A stretch of 64,000 nucleotides of DNA from Flavobacterium sp. J372 (GTDB lineage Bacteria; Bacteroidota; Bacteroidia; Flavobacteriales; Flavobacteriaceae), in NCBI RefSeq assembly GCF_024699965.1, contig NZ_JAJOMZ010000004.1:2540001-2604000 (forward strand). The letters are read 5' to 3'. Position 1 is the stretch's first letter, and the number at the start of each line of letters is the position of its first letter. The position numbers were made by a program, and so were the translations under genes. Positions 45,364-53,504 of the stretch are shown here, one piece after another. Under the pieces are notes generated by a model. The model ran no database searches, had not been told where the DNA came from, and saw only the letters and a list, made by a program, of their open reading frames with translations.

Positions 45364-46095
45364 ATGATACGTGTAATTTTACATCTTGCGAAAGCTGTTG
45401 CAGTGATTATCACAGCTATGATGTTCTTTTCCTGCGGACTTGACATGAAAAGGGTTGACGGCAGCGGGAATATTATAACCCAGCAGCGCAATGCCGGTTC
45501 AGAGTTCAATTCCATTTCAGCCTCAGGAGATATAGATGTGATAATTGTGCAGGGTGCACAGAGAGCCATAACTGTTGAAGCTGATGATAATATACAGCAG
45601 CATATTAAAACTGAAGTAAAAGGCGGCCAGCTTGTAATTGACGCTGATGCAAACTTTGACTCAGCATCTAAGAAAACAATTACTGTAGTTGTGCCTGCGG
45701 TTAAAGAAATTGAATCATCTGCCAGCGCCAGGGTAAAAAATAAGGGCACACTTAAAGCGGAAGGCCTGGTGATCCATTCTTCCAGCGGAAGTAATATTGA
45801 GCTATCAATTGATGCTGAAGAAGCTACTTATGAGGCCAGCAGCGGAAGCAGCATAAAAATAACCGGGAAGGCCGGGAAGGCCGAAGCCAAAACTTCAAGC
45901 GGCGCTACCGTTGACGCAGGAAGGGCGATATCACCAAAAGTAAAAGCTGAAGCATCAAGCGGCGGAACTACTATTGTAAATGCCGTTGATAACCTTGATG
46001 CTAACGCTTCAAGCGGTGGCAGCATACTATATGTAAATACGCCGGCAAACCTTAGTAAAGATGTTTCATCAGGCGGAAGCGTGTCGCAACAATAA
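45364..46095 (+). CDS. GIN-domain (DUF2807) lipoprotein
   Basis: 243 residues. The signal peptide ends MMFFSCG, so it should be a lipoprotein with Cys as lipid anchor (about residue 23). The rest is a beta-helical GIN/DUF2807 domain with a repeating SSG word, about every 17-20 residues (SSSGSNI, ASSGSSI, TSSGATV, ASSGGTT, ASSGGSI, VSSGGSV), a typical stacked-coil pattern. Role unknown; it follows PspC by 26 bases. Confidence 0.88.
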   Translation: MIRVILHLAKAVAVIITAMMFFSCGLDMKRVDGSGNIITQQRNAGSEFNSISASGDIDVIIVQGAQRAITVEADDNIQQHIKTEVKGGQLVIDADANFDSASKKTITVVVPAVKEIESSASARVKNKGTLKAEGLVIHSSSGSNIELSIDAEEATYEASSGSSIKITGKAGKAEAKTSSGATVDAGRAISPKVKAEASSGGTTIVNAVDNLDANASSGGSILYVNTPANLSKDVSSGGSVSQQ

Positions 46096-46100
46096 ACTTA

Positions 46101-46126
46101 AAGCCCGCAGCAACAGCGGGCTTTTT
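46101..46126 (+). terminator. Terminator after the GIN lipoprotein
   Basis: AAGCCCGC (46101-46108) pairs with GCGGGCTT (46116-46123), loop AGCAACA, followed by a T run. Confidence 0.82.
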
Positions 46127-46141
46127 TAATCTTTAATTTTT

Positions 46142-46615
46142 ATGAAAAAGATAATAGCGTTGCTGCTCATTTTAGCGGCAGGGGAATCTTATGCCCAGGA
46201 ACCGGTAACAAGCCAGTTGTATAAGGATGTTGTAGCGCTTGATAAAGCCATATTTGATGCTTATAATAAATGCGACACAGAATCGGTTAAGATATATTTT
46301 TCTGAAGATGTGGAGTTTTACCATGACAAAGGCGGTGTAACTTTAGGTGCGAAAGCCCTTGCCGAAGCAACAAAAAATAACCTATGCAGCAGGCCGGGCT
46401 GGAAAATAAGGCGGGAATTATTACCATCATCTGTAAAAGTGTACCTGATGGATAACTATGGCGCGATAATGACAGGTGAGCATCTTTTCTACATCACAGA
46501 AAATGGTAAAGAAACACTCAATGGCCACGCTTTGTTTACACATCTTTGCCGCTTTAAAGACGGTAAATGGCAGGTGACGCGGGTGCTGAGCTACAGCCAC
46601 GGCCCGGCGAAATAG
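46142..46615 (+). CDS. Exported NTF2-like (DUF4440) protein
   Basis: 157 residues with a signal peptide (MKKIIALLLILAAGESYAQ) and a SnoaL/NTF2 fold of the DUF4440 kind (VALDKAIFDAYNKCDTESVKIYFSEDVEFYHDKGG, GEHLFYI, THLCRFKDGKWQVTRVLSYSH). This fold binds small hydrophobic molecules or acts as an adapter; no catalytic residue set is evident. It has a terminator before it, so it is probably transcribed alone. Confidence 0.85.
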   Translation: MKKIIALLLILAAGESYAQEPVTSQLYKDVVALDKAIFDAYNKCDTESVKIYFSEDVEFYHDKGGVTLGAKALAEATKNNLCSRPGWKIRRELLPSSVKVYLMDNYGAIMTGEHLFYITENGKETLNGHALFTHLCRFKDGKWQVTRVLSYSHGPAK

Positions 46616-46650
46616 CGCACTAAAAAATTATGCTGTACGTTTGTGTTTTA

Positions 46651-46658
46651 TATATTTG
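46651..46658 (+). promoter_or_regulatory. TAnnTTTG -7 box of the second GIN gene
   Basis: TATATTTG, ending 9 bases before the first possible ATG (46668) and 27 before the preferred ATG (46686). Confidence 0.5.
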
Positions 46659-46685
46659 CGCTAACCAATGTTTTACAAGCACAAA

Positions 46686-47519
46686 ATGAAGAATTTTTAT
46701 ATTGCCTGCCTTTGCCTGTTTGTGGCTGCGGGCGCGTTTGCACAAAAAAAGGAAAAAATAAAAGGCTCTAAAGTTGTTACCGTAACTCAAAAAGAATCAC
46801 AGCCGTTTGATGCCCTTGAAGTAGAAGACAACATTGAAGTCTTTTTGGTAAAAGGCGCTACACAGGCTATAGAGATTGAGGCCGATGACAACCTTCACGA
46901 GAGCATTACAACTGAAATGTATGGCACCACGCTGCGCCTGGCGACATCTAAACAGGTTACCGGTTACAAAAAACTAAGCGTACGTATAACATACACTGAC
47001 AACTTAAAAACCATAACAGGTAAGCATGAAAGCGTAATCAATGCCCTGGCAGATCTTGACATGCCGGCGGTAACTGTAAAAAATGTTGACTACTCGAAGT
47101 CTTTCCTTAATGTGAAGGCACCAAATTTTACACTCTCGCTAAATGATAAGGCCAAGGCCGAAATCAACGTAAAGAGCGATACCACAAGCATTGACATCAG
47201 CAAAAATGCAGAGCTTAAGGCGCTAATAGCCTCAACCGAAGTGAAAATAGATCTTTACCAGAAAACTACAGCCGCTGTTGAGGGTGATGCAGCCAATGCT
47301 AAAATACGTGTTGACAATAACGCGACATTTACCGGCAAGCGCTTTACGGTAAAAAATATGGAACTGGTTGCCGAAAGTTATTCAACGGCAAGCGTTATGG
47401 CTACTGAAAATATAGCAATATCTGCCACTGGTAAAGCTGAAGTACAGCTTCTCGGAAAGCCGAAAGTTACTATCCCTAATTTTGCTGACAGTGCGGTGAT
47501 TTATAAGAAAGAACAATAG
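46686..47519 (+). CDS. Second GIN-domain (DUF2807) protein
   Basis: About 277 residues. The ATG at 46686 starts a clear signal peptide (MKNFYIACLCLFVAAGAFAQ); an ATG six codons earlier is possible. The mature part is a DUF2807 domain with the start pattern VTQKESQPFDALEVEDNIEVFLVKGATQAIEIEADDNLHE, related to the lipoprotein 1.2 kb upstream (shared DNIEVFL/DIDVIIVQGAQ, EADDN blocks) but not identical. The SSG coil pattern is weaker. Not lipidated. Function unknown. Confidence 0.88.
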   Translation: MKNFYIACLCLFVAAGAFAQKKEKIKGSKVVTVTQKESQPFDALEVEDNIEVFLVKGATQAIEIEADDNLHESITTEMYGTTLRLATSKQVTGYKKLSVRITYTDNLKTITGKHESVINALADLDMPAVTVKNVDYSKSFLNVKAPNFTLSLNDKAKAEINVKSDTTSIDISKNAELKALIASTEVKIDLYQKTTAAVEGDAANAKIRVDNNATFTGKRFTVKNMELVAESYSTASVMATENIAISATGKAEVQLLGKPKVTIPNFADSAVIYKKEQ

Positions 47520-47702
47520 TTTAGAGTCGCAGTCACAGTAGTCAGTTGGTATAACCAAAAAAGCAGTATTAAATCTAATATGAATACTGCTTTTTTGGTT
47601 ATGTCATTGTATCAATCACAATAAACTGCGACTGAAAACCGGGACTGCGACTGAAAACTACTATTACTGCCACTGTATACTGTGACTGCTACTGTAAACT
47701 TC
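47520..47702. repeat. Word-repeat spacer between the GIN and trxB genes
   Basis: Apart from the hairpin at 47551-47602, the sequence is made of words such as GACTGCGACTGAAAAC and CAGTCACAGTAGTCAG with variable GACTG, TACTG and CACTG units. The same GACTG(T/C)GACTGAAA word occurs at about 36683. Confidence 0.55.
47551..47602. terminator. Perfect 20-bp-stem hairpin between convergent genes
   Basis: ATAACCAAAAAAGCAGTATT (47551-47570) pairs with 47583-47602, a perfect 20-bp stem with a 12-base loop. A runs on one arm and T runs on the other serve as terminator tracts on both strands between the convergent GIN and trxB genes. Confidence 0.82.
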
Positions 47703-48656
47703 TTAGTGGTTCTCTAAAGTTGCCAGGTAGCGCTCGGCATCAAGGGCGGCCATACAGCCGGAGCCTGCTGCGGTAATAGCCTGGCGGTACTCTTTATCCT
47801 GAACATCACCGGAAGCAAACACACCCGGTAGGTTGGTTTTAGTTGTCTTGCCTTGTGTTATTAGGTAACCAGTCTCGTCCATATCAAGCTGGCCTTTAAA
47901 GATATCTGTATTAGGCTTATGGCCTATTGCTATAAATAAGCCTGTAATGGCAATCTCACTCTTCTCACCTGTCTGGTTATTTACCATACGCAGGCCTTCA
48001 ACCACCTGCCCGCCAAGCACCTCATCAACTTCAGTATTATAAAGTACTTTCAGGTTAGGGGTATTTTCAACCCTGTGCTGCATAGCTTTTGAGGCACGCA
48101 TAAAATCTTTACGTACCAGCATTGTCACACTTTTACAGATGTTGGCCAGATAAGTAGCTTCTTCGGCAGCGGTATCACCGGCTCCGACTATCGCTACGTC
48201 CTGCCCGCGGTAAAAGAAACCGTCACACACAGCACAGGCAGATACTCCCCCACCGCGCAGCCTTTGCTCGCTTGGCAGGCCAAGGTATTTTGCCGTAGCT
48301 CCGGTAGAAATAATAACTGTTTGTGCGTGAACTTCCTTATTGCCATCAATAATCACTTTGTGCCAGCCGCCTGCTTCAGTAGCAAATTCTACTGCCGTAG
48401 CCATGCCTATGCGCACCTGCGTACCAAAACGCTCAGCTTGTTGCTGTAACTGTATCATCATGGTAGGCCCGTCAATACCCTGCGGATATCCGGGGAAGTT
48501 GTCAACCTCTGTAGTAGTGGTAAGCTGTCCGCCCGGTTCCATACCCGTGTAAACAACAGGTTTCATATCGGCGCGTGCGGCATATATTGCGGCTGTATAG
48601 CCGGCAGGGCCTGACCCAATGATCAGGCATTTTATTTTTTCGATTGTATCAGACAT
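47703..48656 (-). CDS. trxB: Thioredoxin reductase
   Basis: 317 residues, flavoprotein that reduces thioredoxin with NADPH. FAD motif GSGPAGYTAAIYAARA, redox Cys pair in ACAVCDGFFY (about 139-142), NADPH motif VGAGDTAAEEA and C-terminal ASGDVQDKEYRQA. Length and motifs match the low-molecular-weight bacterial enzyme. The thioredoxin gene is not in the window. A promoter box lies 31 bases upstream. Confidence 0.96.
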   Translation of the reverse strand: MSDTIEKIKCLIIGSGPAGYTAAIYAARADMKPVVYTGMEPGGQLTTTTEVDNFPGYPQGIDGPTMMIQLQQQAERFGTQVRIGMATAVEFATEAGGWHKVIIDGNKEVHAQTVIISTGATAKYLGLPSEQRLRGGGVSACAVCDGFFYRGQDVAIVGAGDTAAEEATYLANICKSVTMLVRKDFMRASKAMQHRVENTPNLKVLYNTEVDEVLGGQVVEGLRMVNNQTGEKSEIAITGLFIAIGHKPNTDIFKGQLDMDETGYLITQGKTTKTNLPGVFASGDVQDKEYRQAITAAGSGCMAALDAERYLATLENH

Positions 48657-48687
48657 AGTATTTTAAAACTTGTTTTGTAAAGCGATA

Positions 48688-48695
48688 CAAAGGTA
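48688..48695 (-). promoter_or_regulatory. TAnnTTTG -7 box of trxB
   Basis: TACCTTTG on the minus strand, 31 bases upstream of ATG 48656. Confidence 0.55.
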
Positions 48696-48819
48696 AGTTT
48701 TATTGAAAGATTTTCAGAAGGTTGTTGATTAGTTTTACTTATATGGTGATAAGTAACTTTGCATGGGTATAATTCACTGAAATAATTTGCTGCATATTTT
48801 CAAAAGTCAAAATAAGTTG

Positions 48820-48827
48820 TATATTTG
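48820..48827 (+). promoter_or_regulatory. TAnnTTTG -7 box of tRNA-Pro
   Basis: TATATTTG, 19 bases upstream of the tRNA 5' end. No clear -33 TTG is seen at the expected spacing. Confidence 0.55.
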
Positions 48828-48846
48828 CACCCTCTTTACAGAGAAT

Positions 48847-48921
48847 CGGGGTGTAGCGTAGCCCGGTCATCGCGCCTGGTTTGGGACCAGGAGGTCGCAG
48901 GTTCGAATCCTGCCACCCCGA
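48847..48921 (+). tRNA. tRNA-Pro, anticodon UGG
   Basis: 75-base cloverleaf. Acceptor arm CGGGGTG pairs with CACCCCG, discriminator A at 48921. Anticodon stem CCTGG/CCAGG with loop TTTGGGA gives anticodon TGG, reading proline codons. The T arm shows GGTTCGAATCC. CCA is not encoded (ACAAAA follows). It is followed two bases later by a strong terminator. Confidence 0.95.
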
Positions 48922-48922
48922 C

Positions 48923-48956
48923 AAAAATCCTTCCTGTTTCAGGAAGGATTTTTTTA
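48923..48956 (+). terminator. Terminator of tRNA-Pro
   Basis: AAAAATCCTTCCTG (48923-48936) pairs with CAGGAAGGATTTTT (48940-48953), loop of three, T run after. Confidence 0.85.
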
Positions 48957-49009
48957 TAAATCTTTGCTAAATAATTTTTTTAGATATATTTACTGCCATT
49001 CAAACTGTT

Positions 49010-50305
49010 ATGGCAAGAATCATTACCTTTTTATTACTTAGCTTAATCTCTGTGTATGCTCAGCCTACAAAACGCATACAAGTAGATACTGCAGATATTG
49101 CATACCGTACCAGCTTAAAAAACCTGTATAGAGAGCGCACAGCAGCAACACTTTCATCTTTCAAAAACATGCCTGATAAAAAACTAGGCAAAGCAATGGC
49201 AGGCCAGTATGAGAAGGTTAATTCTGAATTTATTGCGAAAATTGATGAGGGTACATTTGTAAAGGCCGCATATTATGAAGAAAAAATAAACAGCCTTTTT
49301 AGTAAGATTGTTGAAACAAACCCGCAGTTTACAGCCCTGGCATCAACCAAAATCCTGCTTTCATTTGATGAAGCTCCAAATGCATATGCCATTGGTGATG
49401 GCTTTGTAATTATACACCTCCCCCTTTTTTCACACCTTACCAAAGAACACGAGATAGCCTTTGTATTGTGCCATGAACTAGCGCACAACCTGCTTAACCA
49501 TCCGCAAAATGGCCTTAAAGAATATTCGCAAATGATGGGCAGTAGTGAAATTGCTAAGCAAACACGTGAAATTGAAAAAAGAAAATACAATAAAGGAGAA
49601 GGCGCATCGGGGTTGTACAAACAAATTATATATGGTAACAGAAAGAAGAGGCGCGAAGTAGAATTTCAGGCCGATTCGCTGGGGTTTGTATTGTACCGAA
49701 ACGCCTTTGCCGGGAAAGAAGCTATTGCCGTTAAAAGTTTCGGCACGCTTGAGCATATTGATAAGGAAAAAGATTCACTGCAGCCTAAAGATTTTGAAAG
49801 GCTGTTTTCATCAGCAAGTCAACCTTTTAAACCTGAATGGCTTGCTAATGACGAAATAAATGGATATAAATATGACAAAAACCCAAAGTTCTGGCAGGTA
49901 GATTCGCTTAAAACACACCCAGACTGCAACCACAGGTCACAACGCCTTGCAGCCCTCTTCGGCATTAAGACTGACGGAAGCCAATTGACCGACAATGCTT
50001 ACAAAGAGGTAGCGCTGCAGGCAAAATATGACCAATTACTGGGGCTGTATGTGCTTAAAGAATATGGTAAATCACTATATGAGACTTTACTGCTGCTAAA
50101 AGATAATGAGGGCGATGTATACCTGAAGCAAATGGTGCAAAAAAATTTACTGCGCATACAGGAAGCGCAGAAAAATTACACAATGAACAAGTATGTTGAT
50201 ACTGTAAATCCGCGTTACTCTAACAGCTACAACACATTTCTCTCATTTTTAAGGCAGCTGCGCAAAAGTGAGATGACACAAATCATAAACCAATATTCAA
50301 ACTAA
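49010..50305 (+). CDS. Exported M48 family metalloprotease
   Basis: 431 residues with a signal peptide (MARIITFLLLSLISVYAQ). The zinc motif is HELAH in FVLCHELAHNLLNH (about residues 155-159); the third ligand is the Glu in the EVEFQADSLGFVLY region (about 220). No further transmembrane helix is visible, so it is probably periplasmic. A basic insertion (RKKRRE) lies after the HExxH helix. The partner gene 50311 starts five bases downstream. Substrate unknown. Confidence 0.9.
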   Translation: MARIITFLLLSLISVYAQPTKRIQVDTADIAYRTSLKNLYRERTAATLSSFKNMPDKKLGKAMAGQYEKVNSEFIAKIDEGTFVKAAYYEEKINSLFSKIVETNPQFTALASTKILLSFDEAPNAYAIGDGFVIIHLPLFSHLTKEHEIAFVLCHELAHNLLNHPQNGLKEYSQMMGSSEIAKQTREIEKRKYNKGEGASGLYKQIIYGNRKKRREVEFQADSLGFVLYRNAFAGKEAIAVKSFGTLEHIDKEKDSLQPKDFERLFSSASQPFKPEWLANDEINGYKYDKNPKFWQVDSLKTHPDCNHRSQRLAALFGIKTDGSQLTDNAYKEVALQAKYDQLLGLYVLKEYGKSLYETLLLLKDNEGDVYLKQMVQKNLLRIQEAQKNYTMNKYVDTVNPRYSNSYNTFLSFLRQLRKSEMTQIINQYSN

Positions 50306-50310
50306 TAAAA

Positions 50311-51912
50311 ATGAAACAATTTATTATTGCAATTTTACTTACCTGCATGAGCGCGGGTGCACAGGTACAAAAACTCAGCCAGTTATCTTCAGGTAAATTC
50401 ATTGACTCGGCAGTGATAATGGAAGAAGAGGGCGATGATGTTTTTGGCTATTGCCTTTTGTATGAAAAAGACCGCCAGAGCCGCGAAGTGTTCCAGCTTG
50501 AATATGTGGTGCTAGACAAAAACCTAAATAAGCTTACATCTATAAGCCTGGTGCAGGCTGCTTTTAAAACCTGGATGGCCAGGACATATACCGAGCTGAG
50601 TTTTGTAAAGAAAATTGGCAATCGCCTTATTATTTCGGTAAATGACCAACTGCAGAACGTAAATGCGTATGATCTGATTTCAGATTTCAACTATAGATAT
50701 ATTAACCTTAACCTTGACGATTTTACCTTCTCAAAAGAATACAAATTTGAAAGCTTTACCAAAAAAGAATTTGAATATAAGGCAGGCTACAAAATGAATT
50801 TTGAAGATTTCTGGGACCTGCAAAAGCTTACCAAAACAAACAGCCAGTACCTGCTAGCATTTGCAACGCCGGAATATAACCCAAAAGCGGCTGCAATAAG
50901 CAACCCGTTGAATTTTGACTTTAGGAGGCAGAAGTCGGTAAAGCGTTTTGCGATACTGAACCGTGACCTGAAAGAAGTTTGGGCAAAAGATATAAATACT
51001 GACGGAAAAACAGCGTGCAAATATGAATATCTAGACTCTGACCCCAATATATTGTTGCTGAAAAAAGTTACGATGATTAAAAAAGAGGGGCTTGAAACAA
51101 AAAGTGTTGTTGCTTATGACATTAAAACAGGCGAACTGCTTGGCGAAGCAAAATTTAATGACAAGATATATGATATAAACCTGAGCAGGGCTACAGTAAC
51201 AAAAGATAAAATATATTTTTTTATGAATGCCTATGACCAAAAGGAAAAGAGTAAAGGTTATATGCAGCTAACATACAGCAGGCAGCCTTTTACTGAGGTT
51301 AACCGCGTACAGATGCTTTGGAAAAACCTTACACCTGCAATACCAGGAACCACAGAATTTGGAAAGCTGGATGACGGCACTACACTTCTGGCGCAGGATT
51401 TTATTGTTACTCCAAAGGGCAATGTACTTTTGGTGCTTGAGGCTTATTCCATAAAAACGCCGGTTACCTTTGGGAACAATCCTAAAGTTTTTGCCGAGCT
51501 TAAAAATATGTACCTTGTTGAGTTTGACCAGCAGGGCAATATTGCCTATAATAAAACTATTGAAAAAGATAATACAGTACAGGTGCCCAATGGACTGTCA
51601 ATAATAGGTATGAGGAATTACGGCTATTTTGATTATAAATATGACCAAAAGCTAAATAAAAATGGCGACTTTGCATTGTATTACCGTATAAATGACCGCG
51701 AGGGCAGCCGCAGGGCTGTAACTAAGAAGCCGCTTTGGACACTGGGTATAATTTCAAATGTTGACGGGCAGTATGGCGAAGAAAAGTTGCCATTATATGG
51801 AGAAAATTTAAAGATATACCCAAGCCTGGCAAAAAATGGCTATGTAAGATTGCTCGAGGTTAATGAGAAAACTGACGAGGCAGAAATGAGGCTTGAAAAA
51901 ATAAATTACTAA
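50311..51912 (+). CDS. Exported protein of unknown function, partner of the M48 gene
   Basis: 533 residues with a signal peptide (MKQFIIAILLTCMSAGAQ). The mature part consists of recurring strand blocks separated by turns (for example NLDDFTFSKEYKFESF, KSVVAYDIKTGELLGEAKFN, KNMYLVEFDQQGNIAYNKTIE), which resembles a beta-propeller or stacked-blade protein. No catalytic motif. It begins five bases after the protease stop, so they should be co-transcribed; function in common is inference. Confidence 0.78.
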   Translation: MKQFIIAILLTCMSAGAQVQKLSQLSSGKFIDSAVIMEEEGDDVFGYCLLYEKDRQSREVFQLEYVVLDKNLNKLTSISLVQAAFKTWMARTYTELSFVKKIGNRLIISVNDQLQNVNAYDLISDFNYRYINLNLDDFTFSKEYKFESFTKKEFEYKAGYKMNFEDFWDLQKLTKTNSQYLLAFATPEYNPKAAAISNPLNFDFRRQKSVKRFAILNRDLKEVWAKDINTDGKTACKYEYLDSDPNILLLKKVTMIKKEGLETKSVVAYDIKTGELLGEAKFNDKIYDINLSRATVTKDKIYFFMNAYDQKEKSKGYMQLTYSRQPFTEVNRVQMLWKNLTPAIPGTTEFGKLDDGTTLLAQDFIVTPKGNVLLVLEAYSIKTPVTFGNNPKVFAELKNMYLVEFDQQGNIAYNKTIEKDNTVQVPNGLSIIGMRNYGYFDYKYDQKLNKNGDFALYYRINDREGSRRAVTKKPLWTLGIISNVDGQYGEEKLPLYGENLKIYPSLAKNGYVRLLEVNEKTDEAEMRLEKINY

Positions 51913-51935
51913 TCACCCAACGATATTTATGAAAG

Positions 51936-51961
51936 GGCCGGGCACTTGCCCGGCCTTTTTT
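51936..51961 (+). terminator. Terminator after the M48 operon
   Basis: GGCCGGGC (51936-51943) pairs with GCCCGGCC (51948-51955), loop ACTT, T run follows. Confidence 0.85.
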
Positions 51962-52141
51962 ATTTTATTTGTACTATACTTTTTACGTTAACAAAATCCT
52001 TATTTTTCAGGGTTTTACAACACTTTCTTAACCAACATTTAAGCCTATGTATTAAACTAATGGTAAATACCTAAAATTTCTTCTTCAGGTAGCAAAGCGG
52101 TCGTAATTTTATAATACGGAAACGAATAAAACACTACAGCC

Positions 52142-52642
52142 ATGAAAAAGTTACTCTTTACCCTGCTATTTGCCGGCGCTGCTTTTGCGCAGGACGGCTT
52201 TAAATCAAACAACGGAAATTTGGTATGGGAGCGCACGTTCCCTGCTAATAATGCGAATATTGTTGCCCTGCTTGAAAAAGAGCCAAACCTGAAAGTGGGC
52301 ACCTTTATGGATAACGTTTTTAAAGGGAGTGGCAATGAAATTAAAAACTCATGCGACGGCGGAAGCGGACTGATGAAAAACAATACTAAGTTTGATTTTC
52401 TTATTATTGTTAACCCCGACTCGTACACCGTAAAAGTAAGTAACCTGAAATTTATTGAGAAATATGGCCCAATGCAAACCCGCATTGTAGCCAACCCCTG
52501 CGAAAAATATTACGTATATAATGGGGCGGTAAAAAGTGACGACAAAACCAAAGGTGATTTTGACTGCCTGAACAATTACCTGAGCAGCGTATTTTCTGCA
52601 GACCCTATAACTTCAACAGGCAATGCACTGACATCAAATTAA
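52142..52642 (+). CDS. Small exported protein, possibly DUF4468-like
   Basis: 166 residues with a signal peptide (MKKLLFTLLFAGAAFAQ). The mature start NGNLVWERTFPANNANIVALLEKE resembles the beginning of DUF4468-type exported domains of Bacteroidota, but the match is only by eye. Two Cys in NSCDGG and ANPCEKYYVYN, and one in DFDCLNN. Function unknown. A terminator follows. Confidence 0.72.
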   Translation: MKKLLFTLLFAGAAFAQDGFKSNNGNLVWERTFPANNANIVALLEKEPNLKVGTFMDNVFKGSGNEIKNSCDGGSGLMKNNTKFDFLIIVNPDSYTVKVSNLKFIEKYGPMQTRIVANPCEKYYVYNGAVKSDDKTKGDFDCLNNYLSSVFSADPITSTGNALTSN

Positions 52643-52663
52643 GATTTTCATTGTAAATACCCC

Positions 52664-52695
52664 TGGGCTTCCGGAACAATCCGGAGGCCTTTTTA
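52664..52695 (+). terminator. Terminator after the exported-protein gene
   Basis: GGCTTCCGGA (52666-52675) pairs with TCCGGAGGCC (52680-52689) with one G-U, then TTTTTA. Confidence 0.75.
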
Positions 52696-52779
52696 TTAGC
52701 CCTTACTACCATTGAAGCGACTTAGCTCACTACAACAGATTAGGCAATAGTTAGCCTGATAATTCTTGATGATATAAAA

Positions 52780-52803
52780 AAACTACCCCAATTGAGGTAG
52801 CTT
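52780..52803 (-). terminator. Terminator downstream of the small paralogue pair
   Basis: On the minus strand CTACCTC and GGGGTAG pair with one G-U, loop AATT, then TTTTTT. It closes the transcript of the two small paralogues. Confidence 0.72.
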
Positions 52804-52832
52804 TCAGTTTAGTCAGATGTGTGGAAAGCTTT

Positions 52833-53072
52833 TTAAGATGCGGCTAGCGGCATCACAAAAATACTATGTCTCTTTACTTCTCCGCTGGTATCTTCGAGTA
52901 TCCTGGTACCCAGAATTTCTACCGGGCGATACATCATCAGGTTATTTTCGATTATAAATTCTGTTGCAACAGTGTCATAATCCTGCGGATGAAGCATTAT
53001 CGCATCATTTTCGGTAAGGCTGTTTTCAAGCACAAACTCGTGCATAGCTTCATAGTTAATCACCGTTTTCAT
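52833..53072 (-). CDS. Small cytosolic protein, paralogue of the adjacent gene
   Basis: 79 residues (start ATG 53072; a longer frame to 53141 overlaps the neighbour). It shares the pattern F(V/I)L-x-N-(S/A)-L-x-EN-x4-MLHP-x-(D/N)-(Y/F) and a late GEV with the gene four bases upstream, so the pair arose by duplication. The segment MLHPQDYDTVATEF and the strand-rich end (PVEILGTRILEDTSGEV) vaguely recall part of HK97-type capsid or related folds, but the protein is too short to claim this. No known family. Confidence 0.7.
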   Translation of the reverse strand: MKTVINYEAMHEFVLENSLTENDAIMLHPQDYDTVATEFIIENNLMMYRPVEILGTRILEDTSGEVKRHSIFVMPLAAS

Positions 53073-53076
53073 AGCC

Positions 53077-53301
53077 TTAGTTGAATTTGATTTCAAGCAC
53101 ATCAATCTCACCCTCGCTAACTTCACCATTATTATCGGCAATAATATTGATACCGTTTACACAAAGTGATTTTATAGTTTTTGTACCTGTTTTAGCAAGC
53201 TTGGCGAAATTTGACGGGTGAAGCATCAGCATCACATTTTCGTTAAGGGCATTGGTAAGGATAAAATTTTTGATAGTAGCTAGGTCAATGTTTTTTTTCA
53301 T
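53077..53301 (-). CDS. Small cytosolic protein, paralogue of the adjacent gene
   Basis: 74 residues (MKKNIDLATIKNFIL...), the partner of the gene at 52833-53072, with NALNENVMLMLHPSNFAKLAK aligned to its ENSLTENDAIMLHPQDYDTVA. The C-terminal half differs more (VNGINIIADNNGEVSEGEIDVLEIKF). Two short genes in one transcript, same length class, diverged copies. Whether they assemble together is inference. Function unknown. Confidence 0.7.
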   Translation of the reverse strand: MKKNIDLATIKNFILTNALNENVMLMLHPSNFAKLAKTGTKTIKSLCVNGINIIADNNGEVSEGEIDVLEIKFN

Positions 53302-53382
53302 GGCAGTAATTTTAATTGGTTGGTTAGTGTTACAAATTTGAACATTAAACCCTTAAAATTTTTGTAAGGAAATGCCAATAAA

Positions 53383-53498
53383 TCGTTAGATTATTCAACC
53401 GCTTTGATTCTCCGACCGTTTCGATTCTTCGACTTTCAGACTATCCGGTCATTGACTAACCGATTACTCGATTATTCGACTATTCGACTTTATGACTT
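53383..53498. repeat. Degenerate TTCGACT word-repeat spacer
   Basis: Between the small paralogues and the PfkB gene, the words GATTATTCGAC, CGATTCTTCGACTTTCAGAC, CGATTACTCG and TATTCGACTT recur with small changes. The 18-mer GATTATTCGACTATTCGA (53470-53487) is identical to 36582-36599. Confidence 0.62.
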
Positions 53499-53504
53499 AT
53501 AACT

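Noticed and set aside
48739..48924. Minus-strand 61-residue ORF containing WQDSNLRPPGPKP
   Set aside because: It is the antisense reading of tRNA-Pro and its flank; this peptide is a well-known spurious translation of tRNA genes.
52833..53301. Two small adjacent genes as a toxin-antitoxin pair
   Set aside because: The two proteins are homologous to each other, unlike a toxin and its antitoxin, and neither has a typical DNA-binding or nuclease motif.
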